Positions 1-10,442 of a DNA stretch of 30,052 nucleotides are shown in pieces. Position numbers and translations under genes: made by a program. Source of the stretch: Pelargonium cotyledonis. Its lineage: Eukaryota; Streptophyta; Magnoliopsida; Geraniales; Geraniaceae. Under the pieces are notes generated by a model. That model searched no databases. It was not told the origin of the DNA and saw nothing but the letters and a program-made list of their open reading frames with translations. The DNA is taken from the NCBI GenBank assembly GCA_036897625.1, contig JAYMTA010000388.1, forward strand, positions 1 through 30,052. The letters are read 5' to 3'. Position 1 is the first letter of the stretch; the number at the start of each line of letters is the position of its first letter.

Positions 1-336
1 TCTTTGGCGTAGCAAATCTGGTGTGAGATGGCCGAGATCCGATAGCATGGCCGGCGAGGTACCTCCAACAATGGAGCTTGCTCCTGGTTTTGCTCCAACG
101 AAAAAGAAACGAAGAAGAAGCAATTAAGAAGATGAAGAAGATAAGGGCATTTTAGGGATTTAAGAAATATAACTAGCATGTGCATGGCACATGGGGGGTT
201 TAATGATGTTTTCCGTCCGAACTAACTGACGGAACGAAGTTTGGAAACCATAGAATAAGAAATACATGCCAAAAAAAGCAATGAGTTTGAAATTGAAAAG
301 AAAGTATACCATAGAATAAAAAACTGTAATTACCCC
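1..336. mobile_element. Right end of a MULE-type non-autonomous element
   Basis: The segment ends in CTGTAATTACCCC at 324-336. This is the same kind of terminus as the complete element at 16334-17104, which ends CTGCAATTACCCC. Between about 145 and 336 the layout also matches that element's right arm: a 'gggcatttt' stretch, an ACATG-rich bit, a 'gacggaa' motif, then the terminal repeat. The first 125 bases are GC-richer and coding-like, as in the interiors of the other MULE-like elements here. The left end lies outside the window, so the target duplication cannot be checked. Confidence 0.5.
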
Positions 337-2317
337 ATAAAATAATTAGCTGAAGATTGAAAACCCAAGACATCTTAATTGCTATCTAATCTGCCTAAGT
401 AGCAAACATTTGAAAGAGAAGGTAGTTTTGCAGCCATAACATATTTCCTTTTCTAGAACAAGTATATAAAAAAGGAGATATTATGTGAGTGCAAGACAGA
501 AAAATATGGTGCTGATGGGATTGAATAATATTGTATAATCCAAAAAGTAGTGTTGATTAGGACATAAAGGTGTGCAAATAATGTTGGTATGATAATGGAG
601 ATTAGGTATAAGCTACTACTTTAAGCAACAAACCCTGATGCTGGTGGGATTGGGAATTTCCTTCCACTTTGTACCATTCATGTAAAGAAAATTTAGGACC
701 ACTCAATACCTTAATTAGTAAGGACCACTCAATCCCATCAACATTATAGAATGGTCTTAATCACTCACTATGCTATGCTATGCTATGCATGCCTCATTTA
801 TTGTCCTTTAACACTCCTAACTTATATTCCAATATTGAAATATCAACCTCAAGTTTAAAGTGCTACACTACAACCTCAACTGTCAAACCGACCAGCAGCA
901 GAAATTAATGAACAACAAATAACTGCATTTACCACATATTACCTCACAGCAAGCCCATTCTTGATGATGATACCGTGCAAAATTCTATTCCCTATCTCAG
1001 AGCAGCTAATTAAACCAGCACAAGCTTGAAAGACACTTGTCGAGGTGACAGAATTTGGACCAATTCTCTCTTTTGCTTACCACCCGAAGAATTTTAAAAC
1101 ATTATGCAGATATCCTGAAACCATAGCTTAGCAGATCATAATATCAACATTTGAGCACAGACAGACAACATACAAGCAAATGTGGCAGGGCTGTGCGATA
1201 GTTTCACTCTCTCATTTCTATAGACACTCCGAGGAACCACCAGAGTTCCCATTTCTCCAATACCCATTCATCATCACGTTCCACAAAACACAATCCCTTG
1301 GAGGAATTTTATCAAACAACAGGCGTGCATCATCAACTCAGCCATTGTCTACATACAACTTGATCAATGAACTACCCAAAAACACATCTTTCTCAATACC
1401 CAAAAGTCGAATTCTATCATGAACCAACCTACCCTAACCCTAACCACCTCAAGCCTTGATCACGTACGCTAAAGAAAAATTATCAGGAGAAACTCCAGAA
1501 CCCAACATCATAAAATAAAAGGACAAGGCAAAATCATATATAAAGACCCTTATCTACACACCCTCTAATCATCCAGTTCCAAGGCAAGGTATAGCAAAGT
1601 TTGACCCGGAAAAATACATCCTTGGCATAAAAAACATACCCAGAATCACCAGTCACTTGAGTTACTTGGGGCAAACTAGAAGGTTTAGAAATGGTTTTGC
1701 AGGTTGTGTGTACGGACTAGGAGCTGGTCAGTGAGATACTGATTTGGGCAATGCTCCATTTCAACATGAACCTAAATTTTTCTGCTACATTTTATTGCTA
1801 CCATCAATACATAAGCTTGTACAGACTACAGAGTGCAGACTCAGAGAGATGAGTTTTTTCCCCTGAAATCAGTTTTTTTTATATTTTATATTTTTATTTT
1901 TAATAACTACACTGTCATTAACAATTTAATAATTGGCTATTCCCAATTTAGATTCTTTAAAAATCAAAACAAAAAAAATTATAGGTGAAAGATCTTTCCC
2001 ATTTTCTCCAACACAAAGAAATAACAATTTGAGGGAAATTCTGTCATCCGAGAAAGTTATGTTGATAAAACTTATTTCTCACAATCATCATTTATACATT
2101 TCCATTTCAAATGCTATATTGAGTCCCATAAATATCAAACTTGTGGGCTTACATCAATATCAAACTAATCTCTACAATCCACTCCCCAAATGTATAACAT
2201 TCAGTTTTAACACTACAAAATTTTGGTGTGGAGATGAGGATCAGGTCCCCACAATGAAGCTTACTGAGATGGTAAGGCCAGTTTATGATGTCTAGTTCTC
2301 CACACCTAATCCTACTT
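337..2317. other. Intergenic DNA downstream of the minus-strand gene
   Basis: I see no gene here. The stretch is AT-rich with short low-complexity pieces: a CTATG pentamer repeat near 769-790, two direct copies of 'accctaa' near 1428-1443 (too short to be telomeric), and T-rich sequence at 1870-1905. The open frames present are short and show no family resemblance. The part next to 2317 must contain the 3' UTR of the CHUP1-like gene. The polyadenylation site cannot be fixed, although an AATAAA on the minus strand lies near 1789-1794. Confidence 0.5.
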
Positions 2318-5300
2318 CTACTTTTTGTTCAGAAGGTTGGCAAGGTTGCGGAGTTCCTCGAATGCATGCATTGTTTCTGCATCAAATCCTCCTGCAAACT
2401 GCATCAAGAAAGGATGAGATCAATCAATATGCATTTTCTCATATTCAACATAAACACACAAGCACTATGGTCTTGTTTATCTTCCTTTTATATGAACTTT
2501 ATGTGTCTTCATTGTTATACCTGGTGAATTCTGAAAGCAAATCTCACTCCTTGAAGTAGCATGTAATCCATTGCAGGATCTTTTTCCACTGTTGCCTTGC
2601 ACTGAAGCTCCATAGCAACCCTCTTCATGTACTTCTTTGCCAACTTAACTGACCCGAACTTAATCTGCAAATAAAGCGGTTGAGTCATTTATTTACATCT
2701 ATATGAAGTCTTAGTTGAAAGAATGGAGATGACTAGCAATTAAGTTTACCTTGCTTATGATCCCATTGTCAAGCATCCAATCTGTGGGAATTTGGAATTC
2801 CTTGCAATTACGCATAAGGGATTCTCTTGTCCGGAGAAGATTGTAAACAGTGCGTTCCATCCTAGCAGTAGAAGGACAATGTTCAGATGCTTCAACTATA
2901 GCATATATTTGGGTTACTAGCATAACCTGAGAAATTTAAATAAAAAAAATGCATTACGGATTCTGAGAACAGTATCACACCCAGGCGTGTCCCATTAATC
3001 AGTCCAAGTTCTTCATACATTTCCTAATGTTCTTAGAAAAGGCTACAGAAGGTTGAGTCATAGTTTTCCCAGTGAGTGCTAGATAACAAGCAAATTATCA
3101 GGAGCTGAGAACAATGCTCAGACATGTACCCAACAAACTTCCAATCACATCCTTTACAAAGTTACTATGACAGGTTCTTGATATAACCACTATTTTCCCT
3201 TCATTTGAATTCCAAAGAGTATACGGTTTGACTCTGGTACTCACTCTCAATAAATTTAAGAAGGCTTGGGTATCTACTTTCCTAATTGCTGGCTTGCTAT
3301 CTCTATGCAGGTTCAGATGAGCACAGAATAAAGGCATATTACAAGGAAGCCCCATTAATGACCCGCACGTCTAAATGTGAATCTTGATATACCTGAATTC
3401 ACTATCAAATTACTTCTGCCTCTCCAAACAGCTACTGACTAACGACTTTCACGAAATATAACTTCACCTGATATCCTGAACCCTTTTATTATTGAATGTG
3501 GGCCAAAAGCCTCATTCTGACCTATCCTATCATGGTATAAAGACCCTTATTCAGGAAAAGATTGAGCAGTTTACTGAAATTGCCTTATATTTTGAAGTAG
3601 AATCCAATGTTTGCTAATGTTTCACAAGTCCACAAACTGGATCCATATTGCAATCTTTGCAACAAATGCTTGGTAAATCAAATCTGTATGCTTCACTTTT
3701 CTATAGCCACCAGGCCAGATTGGCAGGAAACAGCCTAGATTCCATCACAGCCTATAGGAAGCAGTTGGTATATTTGGACCCTGAAGTGCCTAATTTTACA
3801 ATGGATGCTAGTAAGTCTTAACCGTGAGATGTGCCCTTGTACTAAATTGAGACAAGTATAGGTGTATCAGATTTAACCTCTCTCTTTTTTTAATAATAAA
3901 AAATCATATTTTTCTTTGTACAAAATAGAATAGAAAAGGAGTTTTCAGGTTCTTACTTCTCAGATAAACCAACCATTTTCTTTAGTGCAAGATCGCAGGG
4001 CATTCGAGGATCATCCTTGTAGTGAGTCACCTCAGATTCCAACTTCTTGAGATCTCTATAGCCAAATGCTGTTTCACGTAATGTATCAGCTTTCTTCTCC
4101 GGCCAATCGAAGTGCTTTAAGACTGCCCTCTCATCCACCTACAAAATAATTTCAAGTATTATGACAATGAAGAATCTGAAGATCTATCTGATTCAATAAA
4201 CTGAAATGGTAATGCAAGAAATAATATCCCAGTGGCATTCCAAACTAATTTACTAAAACATGTGAAAAGAAGTTTCAGGATATGCTTCCAAAATTAAATA
4301 TCTCTGGTTAAGAAAGTTAACAACTTACAAGAAAGCAGAGTTCGTCATCAAGCCACTTCACAAATGCCACAACATCTTCGATGTTCTGATAAACTGCATT
4401 GTTCACCTCTCTTATCAATGAGTTTACAAATTCTCCTTGTGTCTCAACATCTGCCTTTATCTACACGAAAAATAATAATAAAGACAATCAAACTTAATTG
4501 CCATATGAGATAATTACAGACGCCCAATGAAAGGTAAATTACATCTGGATCTGGTAGACAAATAGAGATATTACATGAAAGCCTAAGATCTCAACCTTTA
4601 TTCTCATTTCCTATATATTTCCTAGTCAATTTAAAAAACTAGTCCTTAAAACTACAGTCATAAAAGCAGAAAAACGGGGCAAGTCATAGCTTTGTACTGA
4701 AACAAAGTATACAATTGATGAATGGTTAAGAAACAAGCACTTACAGCAAGCAAATGTGACGATCGGTTCTCTATTTCTCCAATCATACTGCTACGAACAT
4801 TAGCAACATCCGGTGCATCACAAGTTCCTCCATTAGAGGAATCTTTTCTGGAATCCCTTTTCATGAGTGAATGGTAAAATTCAACTACCTGTGGGGCTCG
4901 CTGGACTTTACCATTGGTACTCTTGGCAGCAAACATTGGAGGAGGTGGGGGAGGTGGTGGTGGTGGAGGGGGAACTTGAGCTGAAACTTCTTCTTTAGGT
5001 TCACTAGACATAGAACATGAAGGCCTAGGGGGAGGATTAGGAATACGCAAAGCCCTCTTCTCAACTTCAAAAGATGTAAATCTGTTGGTTTCTTGGCAAT
5101 GTACATAGATTTGGGTTCTTTGAACCTCACCAAAATCATACTTTTGAGTAGATAGCTGCTCTGCAACGTTTTGAACTTCCTTTGAACTCATAAAGGCATC
5201 AGATTGCCTTCTCTTGTTTGGTACCAGTTCTTCTGGCGAGCGCTTAACTCCACTTATGGAATGTCTTCTTTGCGGACTTCTTGTTTCAACTGATGGAAAC

Positions 5301-6710
5301 CAACTTTCATCTGGACCATTATCTGTACGTTCCAAACTTGTCATATTTGGCAAATCCTCGGATGTAATTGGCCATTTCTTCAGCTTCTTTATAAGATTTA
5401 ATCTCTTAGAACTATTATATTCTAAGAAATCTGTGCTTGGACTCGACAAAGAGCCTACTGATTTGTCACCTCTCTCAATTGAACTGGGGCTAGATAACTT
5501 ACAAGAACTTATAGTTGAGCACGAATTACGCAACTCATCTCGTAAACAAGAGTTGACCCACCTGAGATAGGCAAGCTCCTCAACTTCATTTAACCTGTTC
5601 ATCTGCAGACCTTCAACTTGTTTACACAAATCTTCATTTGTATGTCTCAGCATTGTTGCTTCGGCTTTGATCTTTGCAACAATTTCACTCTGGCAAAAAC
5701 AAGATTTAGTACCAGAATCAAATGATGCCCAAACAAGGTCAATTAAGCTAAACACAGCAAAAATTCATGTGGGTTCAATAATGGATTATTCAAATTAACC
5801 GTTGAATTCTAGTTTGTGAGACAAGATAAAGAATTCTATATCCTATGTATGCTAAAAAAGCTTAAATTTTTATCACTAATCCTTCTCAGCTAAAACAAGA
5901 ATTCAAATTAATCAGTCAACAACACACCTCAGAAGACTTGGCAAGAGAAGCCAACCGAGACTCCATGGAAGCAAGCTTGCAAGCCAGATTTCTCTTCTGA
6001 AGTTGCAGCTCCTTGTTCAAGCGTCTCAGCTCCACAACCTCCATTTCCAGACCCTGAGACGAAGAAGAGGGTACAGAACCCTTATGATCTTCTCTTTTAG
6101 CTGCTTCTTCGTTCCTCAACGAAGCCATTGCTGCCAGTTCCTCGTTAAGGCTTCTCTTTTCTGACTCCAAGACACTAACTTTCTGGGAAAGATCATCAAC
6201 CTCAGCAGTTTTAGTTTCGAGCTCGGCTTCAATGTCCAGCAATTTGGGGTTCCTCTTAGACTCCGATAGCTCCGCTTGCAGCTTGAACTCCCTCTCCTTC
6301 GATTCCTGAAGCAAGCCCCTCAAATGGTCGAGCTCGTTGAACAAATCGCGTGACCCAGAAGATTGTCTCCGGTGGGTCTGGGTCTGGTACGCCTGCGATG
6401 GGTTCACCGAGCAAGACAGGTCGGTAATCAGCGACCTCTTGACCCGCGAGTGGTTAGGCGCATATGGGTTCTTCTGGTTCGCGGCGTCAGAGCTCACTAC
6501 CGGAATCAGCTTCTTTCCGGGAACCGCGGTCTGAGCCGCCGCCTTGGTCTTCTTCTCCGCCGTGAACCCTTTGACGATGTTGGAGCCCCAGGAAGAAGCC
6601 GACCGCAATCTCGACGAGGGATGGCCATTGGCCTTGGCGTTCGGCGGCTGATTTTGGTCGGAAAACCTGGAAACTTTGGTTCGATTCTCTGATGGGTTTT
6701 CTTCTCTCAT
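2318..6710 (-). CDS. CHUP1/IPGA1-family coiled-coil, proline-rich protein (seven exons)
   Basis: Coding exons on the minus strand are 6710-5928, 5689-4745, 4460-4329, 4138-3957, 2861-2750, 2664-2521 and 2398-2318, stop included. All introns are GT-AG and all phases agree, giving about 792 residues. The N-terminus (1-120) is basic and Ser-rich. Coiled coil is likely at about 122-200 and 221-315, and the second stretch includes YLRWVNSCLRDELRN, a block typical of CHUP1 proteins. A run of 12 prolines lies at about 501-512. The conserved C-terminal domain runs from RAPQVVEFYHSLMKRD (about 525) to the end and includes FQIPTDWMLDNG. CHUP1 itself anchors chloroplasts to actin. IPGA1 relatives act on microtubules and cell expansion. 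The CHUP1 N-terminal hydrophobic outer-envelope anchor is missing here, so I favour the IPGA1-like side of the family. The start is the first in-frame ATG after a pyrimidine-rich leader. Family membership is secure, but the exact orthologue is not. Confidence 0.93.
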
Positions 6711-7096
6711 AGTGAGAGTGAAATTGGTGAATCGACGGAGAGTGAGCAGGGAAGAGTGAAATTGCTGGAAATGGAATGTGCAGTGGAAGTGAAAGGCTTT
6801 AGAGCTCCGATTTCAAGACAGGAATCGAGAAATCGCCCGATTAAAGTGGCAGCTTTGTTTTAATATGAATAAGACACGCAATTTTTTTTTGAATTTTGAA
6901 ATTTGAATGTTCACTCCCTGCAACGGTCCTTTTCTCTCCCCCCTCTCAGTGGCTGACGTCACTATGTGGAGTCAAGATACTTTAGTACTAATTGCGTAAG
7001 TCAATACTTAAAATAGATCAAGGGTAATTATGTCATTTCCACGTTCAACGGATGGTGGATGTACCATGTACATAATCAATGTTTAGAAATTCAAAG
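6711..7096 (-). promoter_or_regulatory. Leader and proximal promoter of the CHUP1-like gene
   Basis: On the minus strand the 100-150 bases before the ATG at 6710 are pyrimidine-rich (CTCTCACT, CTTCCCTGCTCACTCTCC), typical of a plant 5' leader. AT-rich sequence near 6855-6895 could hold a TATA-like element ('catattaaaa'), but no clean TATA box is visible. Upstream, 6900-7096 shows nothing I can name. The promoter is short before transposon-derived DNA starts at 7097. Confidence 0.4.
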
Positions 7097-7623
7097 TGAG
7101 GTTCACAATTTGTGTCATAACATGTGACATGACACGAAATGAAACGGATTTGAGCTCAACTCAGACGGTTTCGTATTGGGTTCGTGTCTAATTTTTCAAC
7201 CCATTTAATAATCGTGTCGGGTTCGTGTTGAACCAGCATAACTCGTTTAATCAAACGGGTCATTATCGTGTCATTAGATCCGTTTATTATCAAACCCGTT
7301 TAAGGGCATACTTTTAATTTTAAGAAGAAAATTCCTAAATCAAGGTCATTTAAATCGATAATCGAGTCAACAATTACCCATATAAGCTAATCGTGTCGAG
7401 TTGAGTTGTGTCAACCTAAACCCATTTATGTAGTCGTGTCGGGTCAACACAAACCCGATTATTAAACGCGTCTACCGTGTCGTGTCGTGTCAACCCGCTT
7501 GTAAACATGTCGTGTACTCGTGTTTGTATTCGTATAATTCAACCCGTTTAAATGGGTTGGGTTTGCGTTGACGCATTTAACATAATACTAAAATTTCAAC
7601 ACGAACACGAATTGCCACCCCTA
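7097..7623. mobile_element. Degenerate hAT-type MITE rich in CGTGT motifs
   Basis: The right terminus read inward is TAGGGGTGGCAATTCGTGTT, a familiar plant hAT-type end. The left terminus is its decayed counterpart, TGAGGTTCACAATTTGTGTC. The interior is full of GTGTCGGGTTCGTGT-like subterminal repeats in both orientations, as expected for hAT transposase binding regions. The flanking octamers are ATTCAAAG (7089-7096) and ATTTAGAG (7624-7631), matching at 6 of 8, which suggests an old 8-bp target duplication. There is no coding capacity. Confidence 0.7.
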
Positions 7624-7739
7624 ATTTAGAGTAATTAAAAGTTACGAACATTTTTAGATAGTATGTTGCAGAAGTGTCAAATACATGGTCGCTTTAGTTA
7701 TTATCCTTAGAAGTTCAAGTAGTCTTATATATATATAAA

Positions 7740-7935
7740 ATAAGGATACTAAAGCTATAGATGACAATTGGTCGGATCGAATCGAATTTGATTCTAATTT
7801 TGGACTAAAACATGAGATCTGATTCGATCCATATCCAACAATCTTTTGGATTGAACTTTTTCGAATCAGATCGTGTTTGACAAATCCACTCATTTGTCCA
7901 ATCCAATACAATGTGATCTGACCCGGTTATTATTA
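7740..7935. mobile_element. hAT-like remnant with GGATCGAATCG motifs
   Basis: The sequence opens with 'gacaattggtcggatcgaatcg' and repeats GATC/TCGAATC motifs in both orientations up to a 'tgacccgg' stretch near 7918-7926. This resembles the subterminal repeats of plant hAT-type MITEs that start with a GGCAATT-like end. No clean terminal pair or target duplication is visible, so the boundaries are approximate. An ATT trinucleotide run follows at about 8090-8106. Confidence 0.35.
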
Positions 7936-8163
7936 TTTTCTTTTGGTAAGAAAAATTTGATCCAAAATTGATCTTATTGGATCAAATATTTCACATAATG
8001 AATTTCATATGTCTGCATATTTATATTCAAATTGTCGACTATAACACAAGATTCCTTGTGGTATTGTTCACAAACAGATAGATGCTGATTATTATTATTA
8101 TTATTTTTTGTATTAGCATTTGATTACTTTTATATTTTCATTTCCATCGTTGTGCATCTTGCT

Positions 8164-9291
8164 TAGGAGTGTGTAGAAAAACCCGTGAACCCGCTTAACC
8201 CGCTCGTTAAGGACCCGCTACCGTTTAACCGCCTCACTTAACAAGCTACAAATTCCAATCCGTTAAGCTAACGGGCGGATGGCGGGCTCAGAAGCCCAGT
8301 CCGTTTCATAACCTGCCAGGCCGCTAAGACCAAGCCCAATATCATTCAAACCCTAGTTACTAGTATAAATAATCCCTTTCTAACCTTGAAGTCACCGTTC
8401 TCTCATTTTTCTCTGATCTCTCAACTTCTGTAGATCCTTCTCTCTCTCTCCTTATCTTCTCCAGATCCTTCTCTCTCTCTCTCTTCTTCAGCTTCTCTTT
8501 CTCTACTTCTTCTTCCTTCTTTACTTCGTCTTCTCTCAATCTCTCTTCATCTTTTAACTAATCTTCTGTGTGTGATCTATAATTTTTTGGGTTTTGTTAT
8601 TTTGTGCGTGTGTTTTGTGAATCAAGGGTCTTCGATTTTGCGATTGTGTCTCGAATAAGTTGTATTGTTCATATTCTCTCTTACGTTTCTTAATCTAAGG
8701 CTTGTTGTGTTTATATACTTCGTTTTTTGGATCTAATAATTTGTTCTCAAACACGATTGAGCTCGGTTTGTCTATGTATTCATTTTTTTATTTAGTTGTA
8801 TAGTTTTATTTTCTGTCTTTACTTATTTATTTGGATATGTTATTCTTGTATAGGTTTGTATATTTGCATGTTAATCTAGTCTTTCCATATATTTTTGTTT
8901 GTTAGATTTTGTGATTTATACATTCATAATTATTGTGGGTTATAACTCTGTGTTCATTATGATTCTAATGAAATGAGTATTCAAAGTTCTGTTGAAAATA
9001 TCTATAAATGGACTATTGGACTAATTAAATGAACTAATTTTGAAACTGAACTAAAGAAATTCTCCAATGGACTCTCAAATGAACAAAATGGAATGAATAA
9101 TTGGACATATTTCAAAAGAAATAGCGGTTTGCGGTTTACCTGCTAAACCGACTGCTGGCCGCTTCACGAAAAAACCGCTAATATTTTGTTACTAGCGGGC
9201 GGCTGTTGGGTGCTAAATGTTCAATCCGCTAAGAGCCGGGCGGATTGACATTTTGGGTTATAGGGCGGGTAACCCGACCATAACACACCTG
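8164..9291 (+). mobile_element. Deleted hAT element keeping its promoter and leader
   Basis: The left end begins AGGAGTGTGTAGAAAAACCCG. The right end read inward begins CAGGTGTGTTATGGTCGGG. Both are followed by subterminal repeats of the AACCGCTAA / GCGGGCGG kind in opposite orientations, as in plant Ac/hAT elements. Inside the left arm is TATAAATAA at about 8363-8371. It is followed by a long CT-rich stretch (8400-8555), which looks like the transposase gene's TATA box and leader. No transposase reading frame follows, and the interior to 9110 is AT-rich and non-coding. I read this as an internal deletion derivative. The flank gives only a partial target-duplication match, so the exact ends are uncertain. 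Confidence 0.6.
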
Positions 9292-9294
9292 GGT

Positions 9295-9716
9295 AGGAGG
9301 TAGTGGAGTTCTTTCATGTATGGTGTGGTGGATTTGATAAGATTTTGGAGGTAAAATCAGGTCTTGAGATGCTTGTGTAGCAGGTGGTCTGATTCAACTC
9401 AGTCAATGGCGTGGGGTCTAGATTATTGTACGTTGTTAGCTTTGAATTATGAATGATCAGGTTCATCTTTGGTGCCCGGTTAGGGCTAGGGTTTTGCTGA
9501 GGCCCTTTCTCAGCTACAGAGGACACCTTCTTATGATGGGGATGTATTGCTAACGGAGTCTTTGGTTTTTTCTCTGTTTCTAGTTGTTTTTGTGTTTTTA
9601 GTTGACTAGGGTTTTTTTTGTTTTGTTTGTTTTTCGTTCTTAGTTGTTAGGTTGTTATGTACTCTGTTATGCTTTATTCCAAATTTAGTAATGAAAGTTT
9701 TATTTTCTCGGTAAAA
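9295..9716 (+). mobile_element. Possible 3' end of a LINE
   Basis: The segment runs through T/G-rich sequence ('gttgttaggttgttatgtactctg') to 'taatgaaagttttattttctcggtaaaaa' at about 9690-9717. It then passes into ATT repeats. Plant L1-type LINEs often end with an 'aatgaaa..tttattctcggtaaaa' tail, and this fits one with 5' truncation. No protein-coding remnant is recognisable in the 420 bases upstream, and no target duplication is identified. Confidence 0.4.
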
Positions 9717-10442
9717 AGAATTATTATTATTGTTAGATATGGTTAATTATTTGTTCAATTGGTTAACTGTTGGAGTGTGAAAGGAGGAAAAAATTATTTT
9801 AAGTAGTCAAAAACGGTCGACCGTTTGTAATAAATGATTAACCGTTTCATTTATATTCATTTCAATTAATTATTGTATTTATACCATTTTTGTCATTCAT
9901 TATTTTTATTAAAATATGTCAATATTAAAATCATGGGCAATTTGGTTATTTGCACTTTATAATTGATTTATCGAAGGGTTTTACCGAATAGAACAATTAA
10001 TTTACTTGCACATTCAGTCAGTTATTTACTAAACATAACTGACTTAACGGAGTACCAACTTTCAGCTCCTTAAAGTTTTCATCACCTACTTACCGTGACT
10101 TAACAGAGGTCGTTAAGAAGAAATAAACAAGGCTTAAGTAGCTCATCCTTCAACTCCTTATATTTTGTAATCAATTGTGAATTTAAATAGGATTTGAATT
10201 TGCGACAAATGAGACGTGTCTGACACGCAGTGGTCTGAAAATCTTAAAAGAGATTCAAATTGACAGTTAGATATTATAGTAGTAGTAGTAGTAGGTTTGG
10301 TTGGGCAGTGTTCGTTCTCATTTGTTTTGTGATCTTCTGCTTCTGCTTCTGCTTCTACTTTCTTTCTTTCCTTCTTTGACAAACAAACGAACACCAAACA
10401 TAAAGTGAATCTCGCTGGTTTTGGATTTGGATCCTTATAGTA
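9717..10442 (+). promoter_or_regulatory. Upstream region and leader of the metal-transporter gene
   Basis: This is AT-rich upstream DNA of the gene starting at 10443. It contains a perfect 16-bp palindrome, AAACGGTCGACCGTTT, at 9811-9826. A TAG trinucleotide run lies at about 10276-10293. A TTCTGC hexamer repeat at about 10334-10358 is followed by a CT-rich stretch, most likely the 5' leader. Transcription probably begins around 10250-10330. No convincing TATA box can be chosen. Confidence 0.4.

Noticed and set aside
1428..1444. Telomere-like accctaa repeat
   Set aside because: Only about two units, so it is a chance match and not an interstitial telomere array.
3098..3355. Minus-strand open frame inside the large fourth intron of the CHUP1-like gene
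   Set aside because: It does not fit between the conserved exon 4 and exon 5 sequences, which join correctly without it, and it resembles nothing known.
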